Of a stretch of DNA of 64,000 nucleotides, positions 55,460 to 64,000 are shown in pieces (within the stretch, counting starts at the first letter, position 1; each line of letters opens with the position of its first letter). The position numbers and the translations under genes are program-made. The notes below the pieces were generated by a model that was not told the DNA's origin, searched no databases, and saw only the letters and a program-made list of their open reading frames with translations. The stretch is from assembly GCF_032164335.1 (NCBI RefSeq), contig NZ_CP134152.1, forward strand, positions 1,054,001 through 1,118,000, given 5' to 3'. The stretch is from Winslowiella toletana. GTDB taxonomy: Bacteria; Pseudomonadota; Gammaproteobacteria; Enterobacterales; Enterobacteriaceae.

Positions 55460-56845
55460 TCAGGCGGTTTTACGCTTGCGGCGATACCACAGCACAATCA
55501 TCACGGCGACTATCACCAGCGCACCTGCGCCGACGCCAATCTGCGCCAGCATCACCAGCGGTGACGTCGGGCCTCCCTGACGAATGACCGCCACCTGTTG
55601 AGTCGTTACCGTCTGTGCAGCATCGCCATACATTCGAAGTATAAAGTTGGACAGCGCTGCTACCTGATTGTCGTTCAGATGATTAAGAGCATTCGGCTGA
55701 TCGCCAAACGGTGGCATAAACACATCGCCTTCTGCTGTGTTGCGCTCGACCCCAAATAAAATAGTGGCGATCAGATTCGACGGGTTAGATTCGGCGGTTG
55801 CCGAGTTATGGAACAGGCTGGGATAAAAACCGTCGGCAGTCCCCTGGCCGTTGATGCCGTGGCAGGAGGCACAGTTACCCGAATAGAGTCGGGCGCCTTC
55901 GTCATCGACTGGCGCGCTAAACGGCTTGCCACGGAAAGTCGCCAGCGCGTTCCCCGGATGACCCTGTTCAAAGCGCGACTGACCGGTTGTTGCGGTCGGA
56001 TTGCCCGGCACGCTCTGAATGTATTCAGCGATATCATTCAGATCCTGACGGGTAAGATGCTGGAAGCTGTGGGTGATAGCTTCTGCCATACTGCCCGCCG
56101 CCTGCGCTTTGCCTACCAGCCGGCCGGTGCGCAGGTAGGTGACCAGCTCTTCCCGCGACCACTGACCAATTCCACTTAGCGGATTGGCGGTGATATCGGG
56201 CGCATACCAGGGGCCGACCTGGGCACCGGTTAGCGCCTGATCCTGCTTCTCCTGCATTAAGAAGCCGCGTGGGGTATGGCAGGTACTACAGTGGGCTGCC
56301 CCTTCTGCCAGATAGCGACCGCGATTCCAGCTGGCCGACTGCGAAGTATCGGCAGTGTAACCGGCAGGTTTCAGAAACAGCGCGTTCCAGAACTTCATCG
56401 AAAAGCGGATATTCAGCGGGAACGGCAACTGAGTGGTCGCGGTAGCTTTATCCACCGCCTGCACGCCTGACATAAAGTAAGCGTACAGCGCGTGGATATC
56501 GTCATCGGTCAGCGTGGCATAAGCGGTGTAAGGCATTGCCGGATAGAGATTGGCACCGTCTGCACGGATCCCTTTACGCAGCGCAGCGGAGAATTGCTGC
56601 TCGCTGTAGTGACCAATACCGTCTGTGGCTGACGGCGTAATATTGGTAGCAATAATCTCGCCCACTGGCGAAGCAATCACTTTGCCACCGGCAAATGGCT
56701 GTGCGGATGAGGCGGTATGGCAGGCGGTGCAGTCGGCGGCCACCGCCAGATATTCGCCTTTTTTAATCAGCGTCAGATCGCTTTCAGCCGATGCAGCGCT
56801 GCTGAACAGCGTTATGCCCAGTAACATCAGCAGGGAATATTTCAT
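55460..56845 (-). CDS. Triheme cytochrome c subunit of FAD dehydrogenase, set 2
   Basis: A 461-residue paralogue of the set 1 cytochrome. Signal peptide (LLMLLGITLFSSAASA), haem sites CTACH, CSTCH and CASCH at about residues 40, 185 and 330, and a C-terminal membrane anchor (VGAGALVIVAVMIVLWYRRK). The blocks AMPYTAYATLTDDDIHALYA and LNIRFSMKFWNALFL are shared with set 1. It overlaps its large-subunit gene in an ATGA arrangement. Confidence 0.88.
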   Translation of the reverse strand: MKYSLLMLLGITLFSSAASAESDLTLIKKGEYLAVAADCTACHTASSAQPFAGGKVIASPVGEIIATNITPSATDGIGHYSEQQFSAALRKGIRADGANLYPAMPYTAYATLTDDDIHALYAYFMSGVQAVDKATATTQLPFPLNIRFSMKFWNALFLKPAGYTADTSQSASWNRGRYLAEGAAHCSTCHTPRGFLMQEKQDQALTGAQVGPWYAPDITANPLSGIGQWSREELVTYLRTGRLVGKAQAAGSMAEAITHSFQHLTRQDLNDIAEYIQSVPGNPTATTGQSRFEQGHPGNALATFRGKPFSAPVDDEGARLYSGNCASCHGINGQGTADGFYPSLFHNSATAESNPSNLIATILFGVERNTAEGDVFMPPFGDQPNALNHLNDNQVAALSNFILRMYGDAAQTVTTQQVAVIRQGGPTSPLVMLAQIGVGAGALVIVAVMIVLWYRRKRKTA

Positions 56846-58473
56846 GATGCTTTCTCCTGGAGCTGCTGGAGAATGGCATCGGATGCTTTAAAGGCGAGGG
56901 CAACCATCGTCAGGGTGCTGTTGCCACAAGCGGTACTTGGCATCGCGCCGCCGCCGGGCAGGAACAGGTTGGCATGGTCGTGGGCGCGACAGTCGGCGTC
57001 AACCACCGAATGAGCCGCATCGTTACCCATAATGGTGCCGCCCATAATGTGTTTACTCTGATTAAACTGGGTGGAGAACTTCACCTCTGTGGCCCCCATC
57101 GCCTCAGCAATTTTGCGTGCGATAGGCAGCGAATACTGCTCTGCGGAGCGGCGCACGTAATCGCCGACATCATAGTGAATCGCGGGCTTAGGCAGTCCCA
57201 ACCAGTCCTTCTCGTCTGAGAGCGTCAGGCGGTTATTAGGATCCGGCAGAATTTCATGCGCCATAACAATATCGGCGGTGCAGGCGGTCATCCGGCGGAT
57301 CTCTTCATCCAGTGCCTGACCGACCAGCCCTTTTTTCAGCGCGCCAAAGGTGACAAAACGGTTACGTGCGAAGTTGTTAAAACGGAAATAGGCACCGGCG
57401 TGCTGTGCACGGAAATCTCCCTGCGAGGTTTCCATAATTCCGCTATTAACCACCGGGCCAACACCGGCCCAGAACGGCTCCTGCAGCGTCACCGTCATGG
57501 TAATCTGCGGGTGATCCATCATATTACGGCCAACCTGATCGGAACTGTTTGCCAGGCCATTTGGATTGCGCTCATCGGCTGACATCAGCAGCAGTTTTGG
57601 CGTTTCCAGGCCGTTACAGGCGAGGATAAACAGCTTGCCGCCCACGCGATACGTCTGCTTGTGCTGGTCATAATAATGTACCGCGGCAACCTGATTACGG
57701 CTGTCAGTTTCGACGCGCCATACCACGGCGTTATCGATAATCACTGCCCCTTTAGACTCAAGGCGCGACAGTGCCGTGGCGGCATCATACTTGGCCCCGA
57801 CCGGACATACCGGCACACAGTTATTATTGGCGCAGCAGGCCGGGCGCTCATCATAAGAAATGCCGCTGTTGCGCGCCTGAGCGCAGGGAATATTGTGATA
57901 ACCGAGGGTTTTTACCACCTCGGTAAAACGGCTTTCGCCTGGACCAAACGGCAACGCTTTCATTGGATAGGGTTTGGAACGCAGTGGCGGCCACTGCAAC
58001 GCGGGTTCATCCGGGCCGCAAATACCCAGCTTATATTCGGCGCGCACGTAGTAGGGTTCCAGCGTCTGATAATCAAACGGCCAGTCGCGGCCAACGCCAT
58101 AGCGGGTGTGTAACTGCATATCATCTGGCGTCAGTCGCCAGCAGGTTCCGGCCCAGTGCCAGGTCGAGCCGCCCGCGTAGCGAACATAGCTTTGTGCATA
58201 GGAGTCGCTGCCGCTTAACTGCAGATAGCCTTTACCGGCACCTGCGGGTTCCGGGTGTGGTGCCCACTTGCGCGACGGGTAACATTCAATGGGGTTACCT
58301 TTTGCCGCCATGGGAAGATTACGATAGTTTTCAACGATCTCTGCGCGAGAAACCCGTGGACCGGCTTCCAGCATTAGTACGGAAATACCGGCATCAAGAA
58401 GCTGTTCGGCGATCACCACGCCAACGACGCCGGTTCCAACGATTACCACGGTGGATTCAGAAGGAGTTGCCAT
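56842..58473 (-). CDS. GMC-type FAD dehydrogenase large subunit, set 2
   Basis: A 543-residue paralogue of the set 1 flavoprotein. It has VVIVGTGVVGVVIAEQLLDA at the N terminus, ACCANNNCVPVCPVGA (same CC-x4-C-x3-C iron-sulfur-type motif), NQSKHIMGGTIMG with the catalytic His, and the end block GGGAMPSTACGNSTLTMVAL. The two large subunits share layout but differ in detail, which points to different substrates rather than a recent duplication. Twenty-three bases separate it from its small-subunit gene. Confidence 0.86.
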   Translation of the reverse strand: MATPSESTVVIVGTGVVGVVIAEQLLDAGISVLMLEAGPRVSRAEIVENYRNLPMAAKGNPIECYPSRKWAPHPEPAGAGKGYLQLSGSDSYAQSYVRYAGGSTWHWAGTCWRLTPDDMQLHTRYGVGRDWPFDYQTLEPYYVRAEYKLGICGPDEPALQWPPLRSKPYPMKALPFGPGESRFTEVVKTLGYHNIPCAQARNSGISYDERPACCANNNCVPVCPVGAKYDAATALSRLESKGAVIIDNAVVWRVETDSRNQVAAVHYYDQHKQTYRVGGKLFILACNGLETPKLLLMSADERNPNGLANSSDQVGRNMMDHPQITMTVTLQEPFWAGVGPVVNSGIMETSQGDFRAQHAGAYFRFNNFARNRFVTFGALKKGLVGQALDEEIRRMTACTADIVMAHEILPDPNNRLTLSDEKDWLGLPKPAIHYDVGDYVRRSAEQYSLPIARKIAEAMGATEVKFSTQFNQSKHIMGGTIMGNDAAHSVVDADCRAHDHANLFLPGGGAMPSTACGNSTLTMVALAFKASDAILQQLQEKAS

Positions 58474-58496
58474 AAAAATCTGCTTTTATCAGGGGA

Positions 58497-59036
58497 TCAG
58501 AAACGGGGCATATTTGCGACCGGTGTATTGGGACGACTCCAGTTATTCGGGCCACTCAGCCCATAAGATGGAATCGTGATCACATCCAGCGTGGTGTGAT
58601 AACTCAGCGCCTGTTCAAAGGCGAAAGTTTTCGCGGAGCGCGTCGGCTCAAGACTCCCGGTATACCAGCCAAAGATAATCTTATGGGCCAGCTCGTTGAG
58701 CGGGCCTTGCGGTATCGCCGCAAAGAAATCTTCAACCCGTGTCGCCTGATGCTGATGAGCAATCGCCAGAATCTGCCGGATGGAATCAGCCAGAGTAGAA
58801 TTCTCTTCGATCAGCAGGGCCAGCATCCGCTGACCCACGCCGTCATCCAGCTGGTGATTGACCAACAGGCGTGACAACTGCATAAAGGAGGTGAGTTGTT
58901 CTGATTGTGAGGGTAAAGCAAATGCAGGGAGTGCGGATGTTGTAATGCCGCTGGCGAGGATTATTGCACCTGCCATCAATACCTTACGACGCGAAAGTGA
59001 TACTTCCGCGCCTGGAAAGGGATGTTTATTTTTCAT
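58497..59036 (-). CDS. Tat-exported small subunit of FAD dehydrogenase, set 2
   Basis: A 179-residue protein with a twin-arginine signal SLSRRKVLMAGAIILASG at residues 13-30. The C-terminal half has AHKIIFGWYTGSLEP and IPSYGLSGPNNWSRPN, the family's end block. It is the first gene of the six-gene dehydrogenase region; CAGGAA precedes the ATG. A leader with two hairpins lies upstream. Confidence 0.85.
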   Translation of the reverse strand: MKNKHPFPGAEVSLSRRKVLMAGAIILASGITTSALPAFALPSQSEQLTSFMQLSRLLVNHQLDDGVGQRMLALLIEENSTLADSIRQILAIAHQHQATRVEDFFAAIPQGPLNELAHKIIFGWYTGSLEPTRSAKTFAFEQALSYHTTLDVITIPSYGLSGPNNWSRPNTPVANMPRF

Positions 59037-59063
59037 TTCCTGGCCCTGATAGCCGACAATGCC

Positions 59064-59102
59064 CGGGCGAGACGCCCGAATTTTTTCCGCATGACGGAAA
59101 AA
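59064..59102. promoter_or_regulatory. Two tandem hairpins upstream of the dehydrogenase operon
   Basis: CGGGCG-AGA-CGCCCG at 59064-59078 is followed by AATTTTTT, so on the plus strand it has terminator form. TTTTTCCG at 59082-59089 pairs with CGGAAAAA at 59095-59102. On the minus strand both would be in the leader of the dehydrogenase mRNA. They may stop antisense transcription or shape the leader; no known riboswitch is recognised. Confidence 0.5.
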
Positions 59103-59302
59103 TTAATTATTTTTTATGGTGGTTATTCTATCCCGAAAACTCCCCTCAAAAAATAGGGGTAACCGTTTGCTAACCTCTGTTTAGCAACTTTTGCACAATT
59201 ACGCTTTAAATTGATCCTGCGCAATATTCGCCATCAGGCGTCCTGTCACTCTTATGACAAACAACAATTTCTCAATAAATTGATGAAACAGGGGACAGGA
59301 AC

Positions 59303-59407
59303 ATGACAGGTAAATTCGCTCTAGGTCTGATGATGCTGGTATGGATTGGTTACGTCGGCTGGATGGTAAATTACTATGCGGGTACTTTTACGCTGTTTAC
59401 TCACTGA
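59303..59407 (+). CDS. Small 34-residue membrane protein, unknown
   Basis: The frame encodes MTGKFALGLMMLVWIGYVGW followed by MVNYYAGTFTLFTH, 34 residues with one hydrophobic helix (about 5-22) and an aromatic-rich end. GGGGACAGGA lies directly before the ATG, a strong Shine-Dalgarno. It is transcribed toward a bidirectional terminator at 59437 and stands divergent from the dehydrogenase operon. It does not match small membrane proteins I recall (CydX, YohP, MgtS, YniD). It might assist a respiratory complex, but that is speculation. Confidence 0.6.
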   Translation: MTGKFALGLMMLVWIGYVGWMVNYYAGTFTLFTH

Positions 59408-59436
59408 CAGCGCAATAGTCGGTATGCCATCAGAGT

Positions 59437-59456
59437 GGGAGCCGAAAACGGCTCCC
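59437..59456. terminator. Bidirectional terminator between small ORF and gudX
   Basis: GGGAGCCG at 59437-59444 and CGGCTCCC at 59449-59456 pair perfectly around AAAA. It lies between the 34-codon gene and the convergent enolase-family gene. Confidence 0.75.
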
Positions 59457-59489
59457 GCTGGATGTCTTGTTTCGCTGCCCGAGCGGATG

Positions 59490-60830
59490 TTAACGCAGCA
59501 GCGTGGCTTGCTTTGGATTAAACTGCCAGCCATCGATCAGATACTGCATCGGCAGCGTATCATCACGATCTTTAACCGGCAGGCTGTTATATAAACGGTT
59601 GGCCGCTTCCACTTTTTCCCAGTCAAGTTCAATACCGAAACCGGGTTTATCAGGCAGGCTGATTTTACCGTTACGGATTTGCAGCGGTTCTTTGGTTAAG
59701 TATTGCCCGTCCTGCCAAATCCAGTGGGTATCGAACGAAGTGATCTCGCCCGGTGCAGACGCGCCAAGGTGTGCCAGCATCGCCAGTGAAATATCGAAGT
59801 GGTTATTGGAGTGGCAGCCCATTGTCAGTCGCCATTCATGGCACAGCTGTCCGACAGTGGCCGCGCTGCGCATCGTCCAGAAATGCGGATCGGCTAACGG
59901 AATATCAATGGCGTTCAGCTGTAGCGCATGATTAAGCTGTCGCCAGTCATTGGCAATCATATTGGTCGCGACCGGTAATCCCGTGGCGCGTTTAAACTCG
60001 GCGAGAGTTTCACGCCCGGAATAGCCCTGCTCTGCGCCGCAGGGATCTTCGACATACGACAGTACATCGCCCATACCGCGACACAGCGTAATCGCCTGTT
60101 CAAGCGACCAGCTGGCGTTTGGATCGACGGTAACCCGCGCCTCAGGAAAGCGTTTTTTCAGCGCTACCGCGGTTTCGATTTCGGTTTCGCCGCGCTGTAC
60201 GCCGCCTTTCAGCTTAAAGTCCTTAAAGCCATAAAGATCCTGCGCCGCTTCGGCCAGCCGCACCACATCATCGATGCCCATCGCCTGCTGGTGGCGCAGG
60301 TGATACCAGGGGTGTTGATCCTGTCGGCCGGGCTGATAGGGCATATCCGCCCGCTGGCGATCGGCGATATAAAACAGATAGCCCAGCACCGGAATCTCAT
60401 CGCGCTGTTTGCCAGCACCCAGTAGCTCTGCCACCGGCTCATTAAGAAACTGGCCCATTAAATCCAGCAGCGCGGCTTCAACCGCTGCCACCGCATTGTA
60501 ATGCCGCTCCAGATCCCAGGCGCGCGCCTGCGGAAACCGCAGCATATCCGGATGCTCACCGTTAAGATCGCGCTGGTGCATTTCGGCGACCAGCGCATTC
60601 AGCCGGGTAATTTTCTGTCCGATCAGGAAAGGCGCGGCATTTTGCAGAATTTTTTGTACCACCTGAGTGGCGGGAATTTCACCGACGCCGCTATGGCCGG
60701 CGCTGTCGGTGATCACCAGCAATACGCGTGAGAAAAAGCAGCTGTGCGCACCAGCGATGTTTAACAGCATGCTGTCGTAACCGGTGACCGGAATAACTTT
60801 GACGTCGGTGATGACGGGCGAATCAGACAT
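59490..60830 (-). CDS. gudX: Glucarate dehydratase-related enolase (GudX-like)
   Basis: A 446-residue enolase-superfamily protein, the length of E. coli GudX. DFKLKGG carries the catalytic Lys pair, TVDPNASWSL the first metal ligand, EDPCGAEQGYSGRE the second, and CHSNNHFDISLAM plus FDTHWIW the His/Asp catalytic pair. Specific blocks (LGYLFYIADR, FGIELDWEKV) are closer to GudX than to GudD as I recall them. GudX has weak glucarate/idarate dehydratase activity. I chose the ATG at 60830 with GGAGA upstream; it overlaps the transporter gene by 8 bp. Confidence 0.82.
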   Translation of the reverse strand: MSDSPVITDVKVIPVTGYDSMLLNIAGAHSCFFSRVLLVITDSAGHSGVGEIPATQVVQKILQNAAPFLIGQKITRLNALVAEMHQRDLNGEHPDMLRFPQARAWDLERHYNAVAAVEAALLDLMGQFLNEPVAELLGAGKQRDEIPVLGYLFYIADRQRADMPYQPGRQDQHPWYHLRHQQAMGIDDVVRLAEAAQDLYGFKDFKLKGGVQRGETEIETAVALKKRFPEARVTVDPNASWSLEQAITLCRGMGDVLSYVEDPCGAEQGYSGRETLAEFKRATGLPVATNMIANDWRQLNHALQLNAIDIPLADPHFWTMRSAATVGQLCHEWRLTMGCHSNNHFDISLAMLAHLGASAPGEITSFDTHWIWQDGQYLTKEPLQIRNGKISLPDKPGFGIELDWEKVEAANRLYNSLPVKDRDDTLPMQYLIDGWQFNPKQATLLR

Positions 60831-62136
60831 TTGGTGACTTCTCCATCGCAACAGGTTTAGGGCGCGTTTTAACAAACAACAGCGTAATGGCGGCAAAGAC
60901 CGAGAAGGCGCTCAGCCCCATCAGTCCACCCATGGTGCTGCCGGTTTTCAGTTCGAGATAACCAAATACCGTCGGGGCAAAAAAGCCGCCTAAATTTCCC
61001 AGCGAATTGATCAGGGCGATACCCGGAGCCACAATGCTGGACGGCAGGTTAGCCTGTGGAATAGGCCAGAACAGCACCGCGCTGGACTTGCTGCCGACGC
61101 AGACGATGCACAGTGCCAGCAGGCCGAAAATCGGGCTGCCCGTCGCGCAAAGAAAGGTGCCGATGGCCGTCACCACCAGCGCAATCGACAGCATCAGTTC
61201 GCGTCGATGATGAAAGCGGTCAGCCAGTCGGCCAAGAATATTGATGGCGATGATCGCACACAGCCAGGGTACCGAGGTCAGCAGCCCAACTTCAAACGGT
61301 GACAGCCCTCCGATACGCGCGATGATCTGTGGTTGCCAGAAAACCAGGGTATAGCCGGTCATACACATGGTAAAAAACAGGAAACAGAGATAGGCCATCT
61401 GCCCTTCGAACAGCAGCTTCCACTTTGAAACTTCGCGTGAGGTGCGATCGCGTGAGGTTGACTCTTCGGCCAGCGTGCTGTTCAGGGCAGTTTTTTCCTG
61501 CGGCGTCAGCCACTTTGCACTTTCCGGAGCGGAAACCAGCCAGCCAATCGCAAAAATACCCACTAATACCGAGATGGCACCTTCGATAAACAACACCCAT
61601 TTCCAGCCGGCAATGCCGAGAAAATCATGCATCTCCAGCAGTCCACCGGTAATCGGCCCGGACAACAGGTAAGCGGCGGCTGAACTGCTCAGTATCAGGG
61701 CGGTGGCACGCCCGCGATACACATTAGGTACCCATTTACGGAAGTAAAACAGCAGGCCGGGAAAGAAACCGGCTTCGGCGATGCCGAGCAGAAAACGGGC
61801 GATATAGAATTGGGTTGGGGTCTGAATAAATCCGGTGGCAAACACCACCACGCCCCAGGTGATCATAATACGCGTCAGCCAGGTGCGTGCGCCCAGTTTA
61901 TCCAGCAGGATATTACTGGGCACTTCAAACAGCGCGTAGCCAATAAAAAACAGCCCCGCGCCGAAACCGAATGCCGCGGTGCTGATCCCGACATCCAGTT
62001 CCAGCTGATGTTTGATAAAACCGATATTCGAACGATCGATCTGGTTAATTATCAGCATCAGCATTAACAGCGGAATAATGCGGGCAAAGAACTTGCGGTT
62101 CGCACTCCGTACCGCTGCATTGTCATGTCCTGTCAT
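60823..62136 (-). CDS. gudP: MFS sugar-acid transporter (GudP/anion:cation symporter family)
   Basis: A 437-residue 12-helix transporter. NQIDRSNIGFIKHQLELDVG in helix 1, ALFEVPSNILLDKLGARTWL in loop 2-3, and LLGIAEAGFFPGLLFYFRKW in helix 4 are signatures of the anion:cation symporter group (GudP, GarP, phthalate/tartrate carriers). It is translationally coupled to gudX, so D-glucarate or a similar acid sugar is the likely cargo. I chose the ATG at 62136, with AAGGGG upstream; the longer frame to 62250 lacks family sequence. Confidence 0.8.
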   Translation of the reverse strand: MTGHDNAAVRSANRKFFARIIPLLMLMLIINQIDRSNIGFIKHQLELDVGISTAAFGFGAGLFFIGYALFEVPSNILLDKLGARTWLTRIMITWGVVVFATGFIQTPTQFYIARFLLGIAEAGFFPGLLFYFRKWVPNVYRGRATALILSSSAAAYLLSGPITGGLLEMHDFLGIAGWKWVLFIEGAISVLVGIFAIGWLVSAPESAKWLTPQEKTALNSTLAEESTSRDRTSREVSKWKLLFEGQMAYLCFLFFTMCMTGYTLVFWQPQIIARIGGLSPFEVGLLTSVPWLCAIIAINILGRLADRFHHRRELMLSIALVVTAIGTFLCATGSPIFGLLALCIVCVGSKSSAVLFWPIPQANLPSSIVAPGIALINSLGNLGGFFAPTVFGYLELKTGSTMGGLMGLSAFSVFAAITLLFVKTRPKPVAMEKSPNV

Positions 62137-62493
62137 AACGGCCCCTTCAATTTCATCCAAATCAGATGATTTACCGGGATAATCATTAATGCTGGCGGCG
62201 GGAAAAGCCTGAGGCAGTTGCACAAAGACGCCGCTGGTTAATGGTCGCAATTAGCGTCCACTATCCCATTTGGTGAGTCAGAGGTCAGGTTGACAATGAT
62301 GTGAATTTGCACAAAGCGGCACGAACGATTCTGTAAACTTTTGTCTGGAAGAGTGAAGTAGTTCACTAAATGTTCGACTTATCGTTTCCAGAAATCCGAA
62401 TATCGCTTGTCGATTTGCTGGTTATGCTGAATTGATACTACGATAGCGGGAAGGTTTATCATCTCACCGGACTTAAGGCTACAGGGAGACGTA
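62137..62493. other. Intergenic region between divergent gudP and the YcaD-like gene
   Basis: About 357 bases with no gene that I can support. A TTGACA hexamer lies at 62290-62295 on the plus strand, and an imperfect repeat TTTGCACAAA at about 62307-62316. Promoters for both flanking genes must lie here. Confidence 0.5.
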
Positions 62494-63819
62494 ATGAAGA
62501 AAGTCCTCAGAACATTTTTACCGCTCTACACCACCACGTTATTAATGCTGTTAGGTTCCGGTTTACTGACAACCTACGTCTCTTTACGTCTGGCTCACGA
62601 GCAGGTGAGCGGGGCGTTGATCGGGGGAATTACGGCGGCCAACTATATTGGCCTGGTGATTGGCGGCAAGGTCGGGCATAACCTGATTGCCCGCGTCGGT
62701 CATATTCGTGCTTATGTATCCTGCGCCGGGGTGATTACCGCCTCGGTGCTCGGGCATGGCCTGACCGACTATCTGCCGCTGTGGATTTTCCTGCGAATGG
62801 TTATCGGCCTGTGCATGATGTGCCAGTACATGGTGCTGGAAAGCTGGCTGAACGATCAGGCAGAAGTGGGTCAGCGCGGGGTGATCTTTGGCCTGTATAT
62901 GGTAGCGACCTATCTTGGTCTGTCCGCCGGTCAGTTTATTCTGGTGGTACAAAGCGGCTTTGGCCTGACCAGCCTGATGATCGTCGCGCTCTGTTTTGCG
63001 CTTTGCCTGGTGCCGATTGCGCTGACAACCCGTACCAATGCCCAGCCGATGTCACCCGCGCCAATGGAGCTGGGGTACTTTTTCAAAACTATTCCGCGAA
63101 TTCTGGTCATGACGCTGGTTATCGGCATGGTAGTTGGTGGCTTTTACGGCATGGCGCCGGTGTATGTCAGCCAACTGGGATTCGGCACCCATCTCACCGG
63201 GATATTTATGGGCATCACCATTTTTGCCGGTTTAATTTCGCAATTCCCGCTGAGCTGGCTGTCAGATCGGGTCGATCGTAATCGCCTGCTGTTTATTACC
63301 GCGCTGCTGTTTGCGCTGGCAGCCAGCCCGCTGGCATTGCCGGTCTCTTTCCCGTTCGCGCTGACCGTCGGGCTGGCTTTTGCCGCCAGTATGATGCAGT
63401 TTTCGCTCTATCCGCTGGCGGTGGCGATAGCCAATGACCAGGTGGTTCCCGAGCGGCGCGTGTCGCTGACCGCCTGTCTGCTGATGGCATTTGGCGTCGG
63501 TGCCTGTATCGGGCCGCTGCTGACCGGTGCGCTGATGCAGCCGCTCGGCGGCAATATGCTCTATTCATTCTTCTGTCTTTGCGGCGTGGTGATCGCAGCC
63601 CTCAGCTGGCAGAAAGTCTCTTCGGTCACGCCTGCCGACGAAACGCAGTTTCCTCACGTGCTGGTGCCGGACAGTCTGGCCAGTTCGCCTCTGGCTGCCG
63701 CGCTGAACCCGACGATTGATGAAGAAGAGATTCAGTCAGCCATGGTGAATAGCGAAGAAGAGGATGAACGGGTGGACGATGCGGAAATCGAGCCGGAGAA
63801 GGAAGAGGAGCGCGTCTGA
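62494..63819 (+). CDS. MFS transporter, YcaD family, with acidic C-terminal tail
   Basis: A 441-residue major-facilitator protein with 12 helices in the first about 385 residues, as in YcaD (382 residues). YTTTLLMLLGSGLLTTYVSL, VLESWLNDQAEVGQRGVIFG and MAPVYVSQLGFGTHLTGIFM are the YcaD-like blocks. The last about 60 residues are an added, strongly acidic tail (IDEEEIQSAMVNSEEEDERV, then further Glu/Asp). Substrate unknown. AGGGAG lies before the ATG. Confidence 0.85.
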   Translation: MKKVLRTFLPLYTTTLLMLLGSGLLTTYVSLRLAHEQVSGALIGGITAANYIGLVIGGKVGHNLIARVGHIRAYVSCAGVITASVLGHGLTDYLPLWIFLRMVIGLCMMCQYMVLESWLNDQAEVGQRGVIFGLYMVATYLGLSAGQFILVVQSGFGLTSLMIVALCFALCLVPIALTTRTNAQPMSPAPMELGYFFKTIPRILVMTLVIGMVVGGFYGMAPVYVSQLGFGTHLTGIFMGITIFAGLISQFPLSWLSDRVDRNRLLFITALLFALAASPLALPVSFPFALTVGLAFAASMMQFSLYPLAVAIANDQVVPERRVSLTACLLMAFGVGACIGPLLTGALMQPLGGNMLYSFFCLCGVVIAALSWQKVSSVTPADETQFPHVLVPDSLASSPLAAALNPTIDEEEIQSAMVNSEEEDERVDDAEIEPEKEEERV

Positions 63820-63856
63820 AGGTGATCGGCGCTTCAGACGCTGGGCGGCTGGAGGG

Positions 63857-64000
63857 TCAGAATGACACCAGCCGTTTGGTTACCTTAAACTGCAGCATGA
63901 GCAGCGTCAGCATTACCGACAGCAAAAAAGTCAGCAGGATAGTAAACAGTTTGGATGCCAGTGAGGTAATGCTGATCCACTGGATCAGCAGATTAAAAAA
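63857..64000 (-). CDS. C-terminal end of an unidentified membrane protein
   Basis: The minus strand is open from the window edge for 47 codons to a TGA at 63857-63859. The visible part has a hydrophobic helix (KLFTILLTFLLSVMLTLLML) and a basic end QFKVTKRLVSF. Family cannot be named from this fragment. Confidence 0.6.
   Translation of the reverse strand, partial: FFNLLIQWISITSLASKLFTILLTFLLSVMLTLLMLQFKVTKRLVSF

Overview
The window looks like a chromosomal segment of an Enterobacterales bacterium, most likely Erwiniaceae (Pantoea/Erwinia-like). The order fadE, gmhA, yafJ, yafK, dinB, pepD, gpt, frsA, crl, phoE, proB, proA matches the E. coli backbone. Membrane gluconate-type dehydrogenases, a small-subunit catalase and a methionine-salvage cluster are added to it, which fits plant- or insect-associated relatives. 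The family assignment is inference from gene order and content.

1-16.4 kb: a nearly continuous purine/ureide degradation region of the Klebsiella hpx type. It holds a partial NCS1 allantoin permease (hpxC) divergent from hpxS-hpxA-hpxB, then hpxW-X-Y-Z on the minus strand, then an RpiR regulator, a four-gene ABC importer, hpxJ, hpxK, uraD, uraH and an NCS2 urate/xanthine permease. Together they would take 5-hydroxyisourate through OHCU, allantoin, allantoate, ureidoglycine, oxalurate and oxamate to oxalate. Xanthine dehydrogenase and urate hydroxylase are not in the window.

16.9-31.5 kb: methionine salvage (a YbdL/MtnE-type transaminase overlapping the omega-amidase mtnU, then mtnBCD, mtnA and mtnK with two MetJ-like operators) is split by an 8-9 kb island. 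The island starts with 1.1 kb of AT-rich non-coding DNA and carries a complete chaperone-usher pilus operon (major pilin, usher, chaperone, tip adhesin, minor pilin). Its last gene encodes a PglL-type O-oligosaccharyltransferase, 12 bp after the last pilin gene. This suggests a dedicated O-glycosylation system for a chaperone-usher pilus and is the most novel-looking element.

31.5-48.2 kb: E. coli-like backbone (fadE to proBA) with a LexA box at dinB, a Pho box at the porin gene and a catalase gene between dinB and pepD. Downstream of proA are a truncated LysE/RhtB gene, an SDR gene and what looks like a decayed tRNA-Thr (thrW) gene, marking an old integration site.

48.3-64 kb: an AI-2E family exporter, an atypical ClC protein, a FadR-type GntR regulator, and two tandem small-large-cytochrome sets of periplasmic FAD dehydrogenases of the gluconate/2-ketogluconate type. 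These are followed by an undescribed 34-residue membrane protein gene, a gudX-like enolase gene with a gudP-like transporter gene, a YcaD-like MFS gene with an acidic tail, and the 3' end of an unidentified membrane protein gene.
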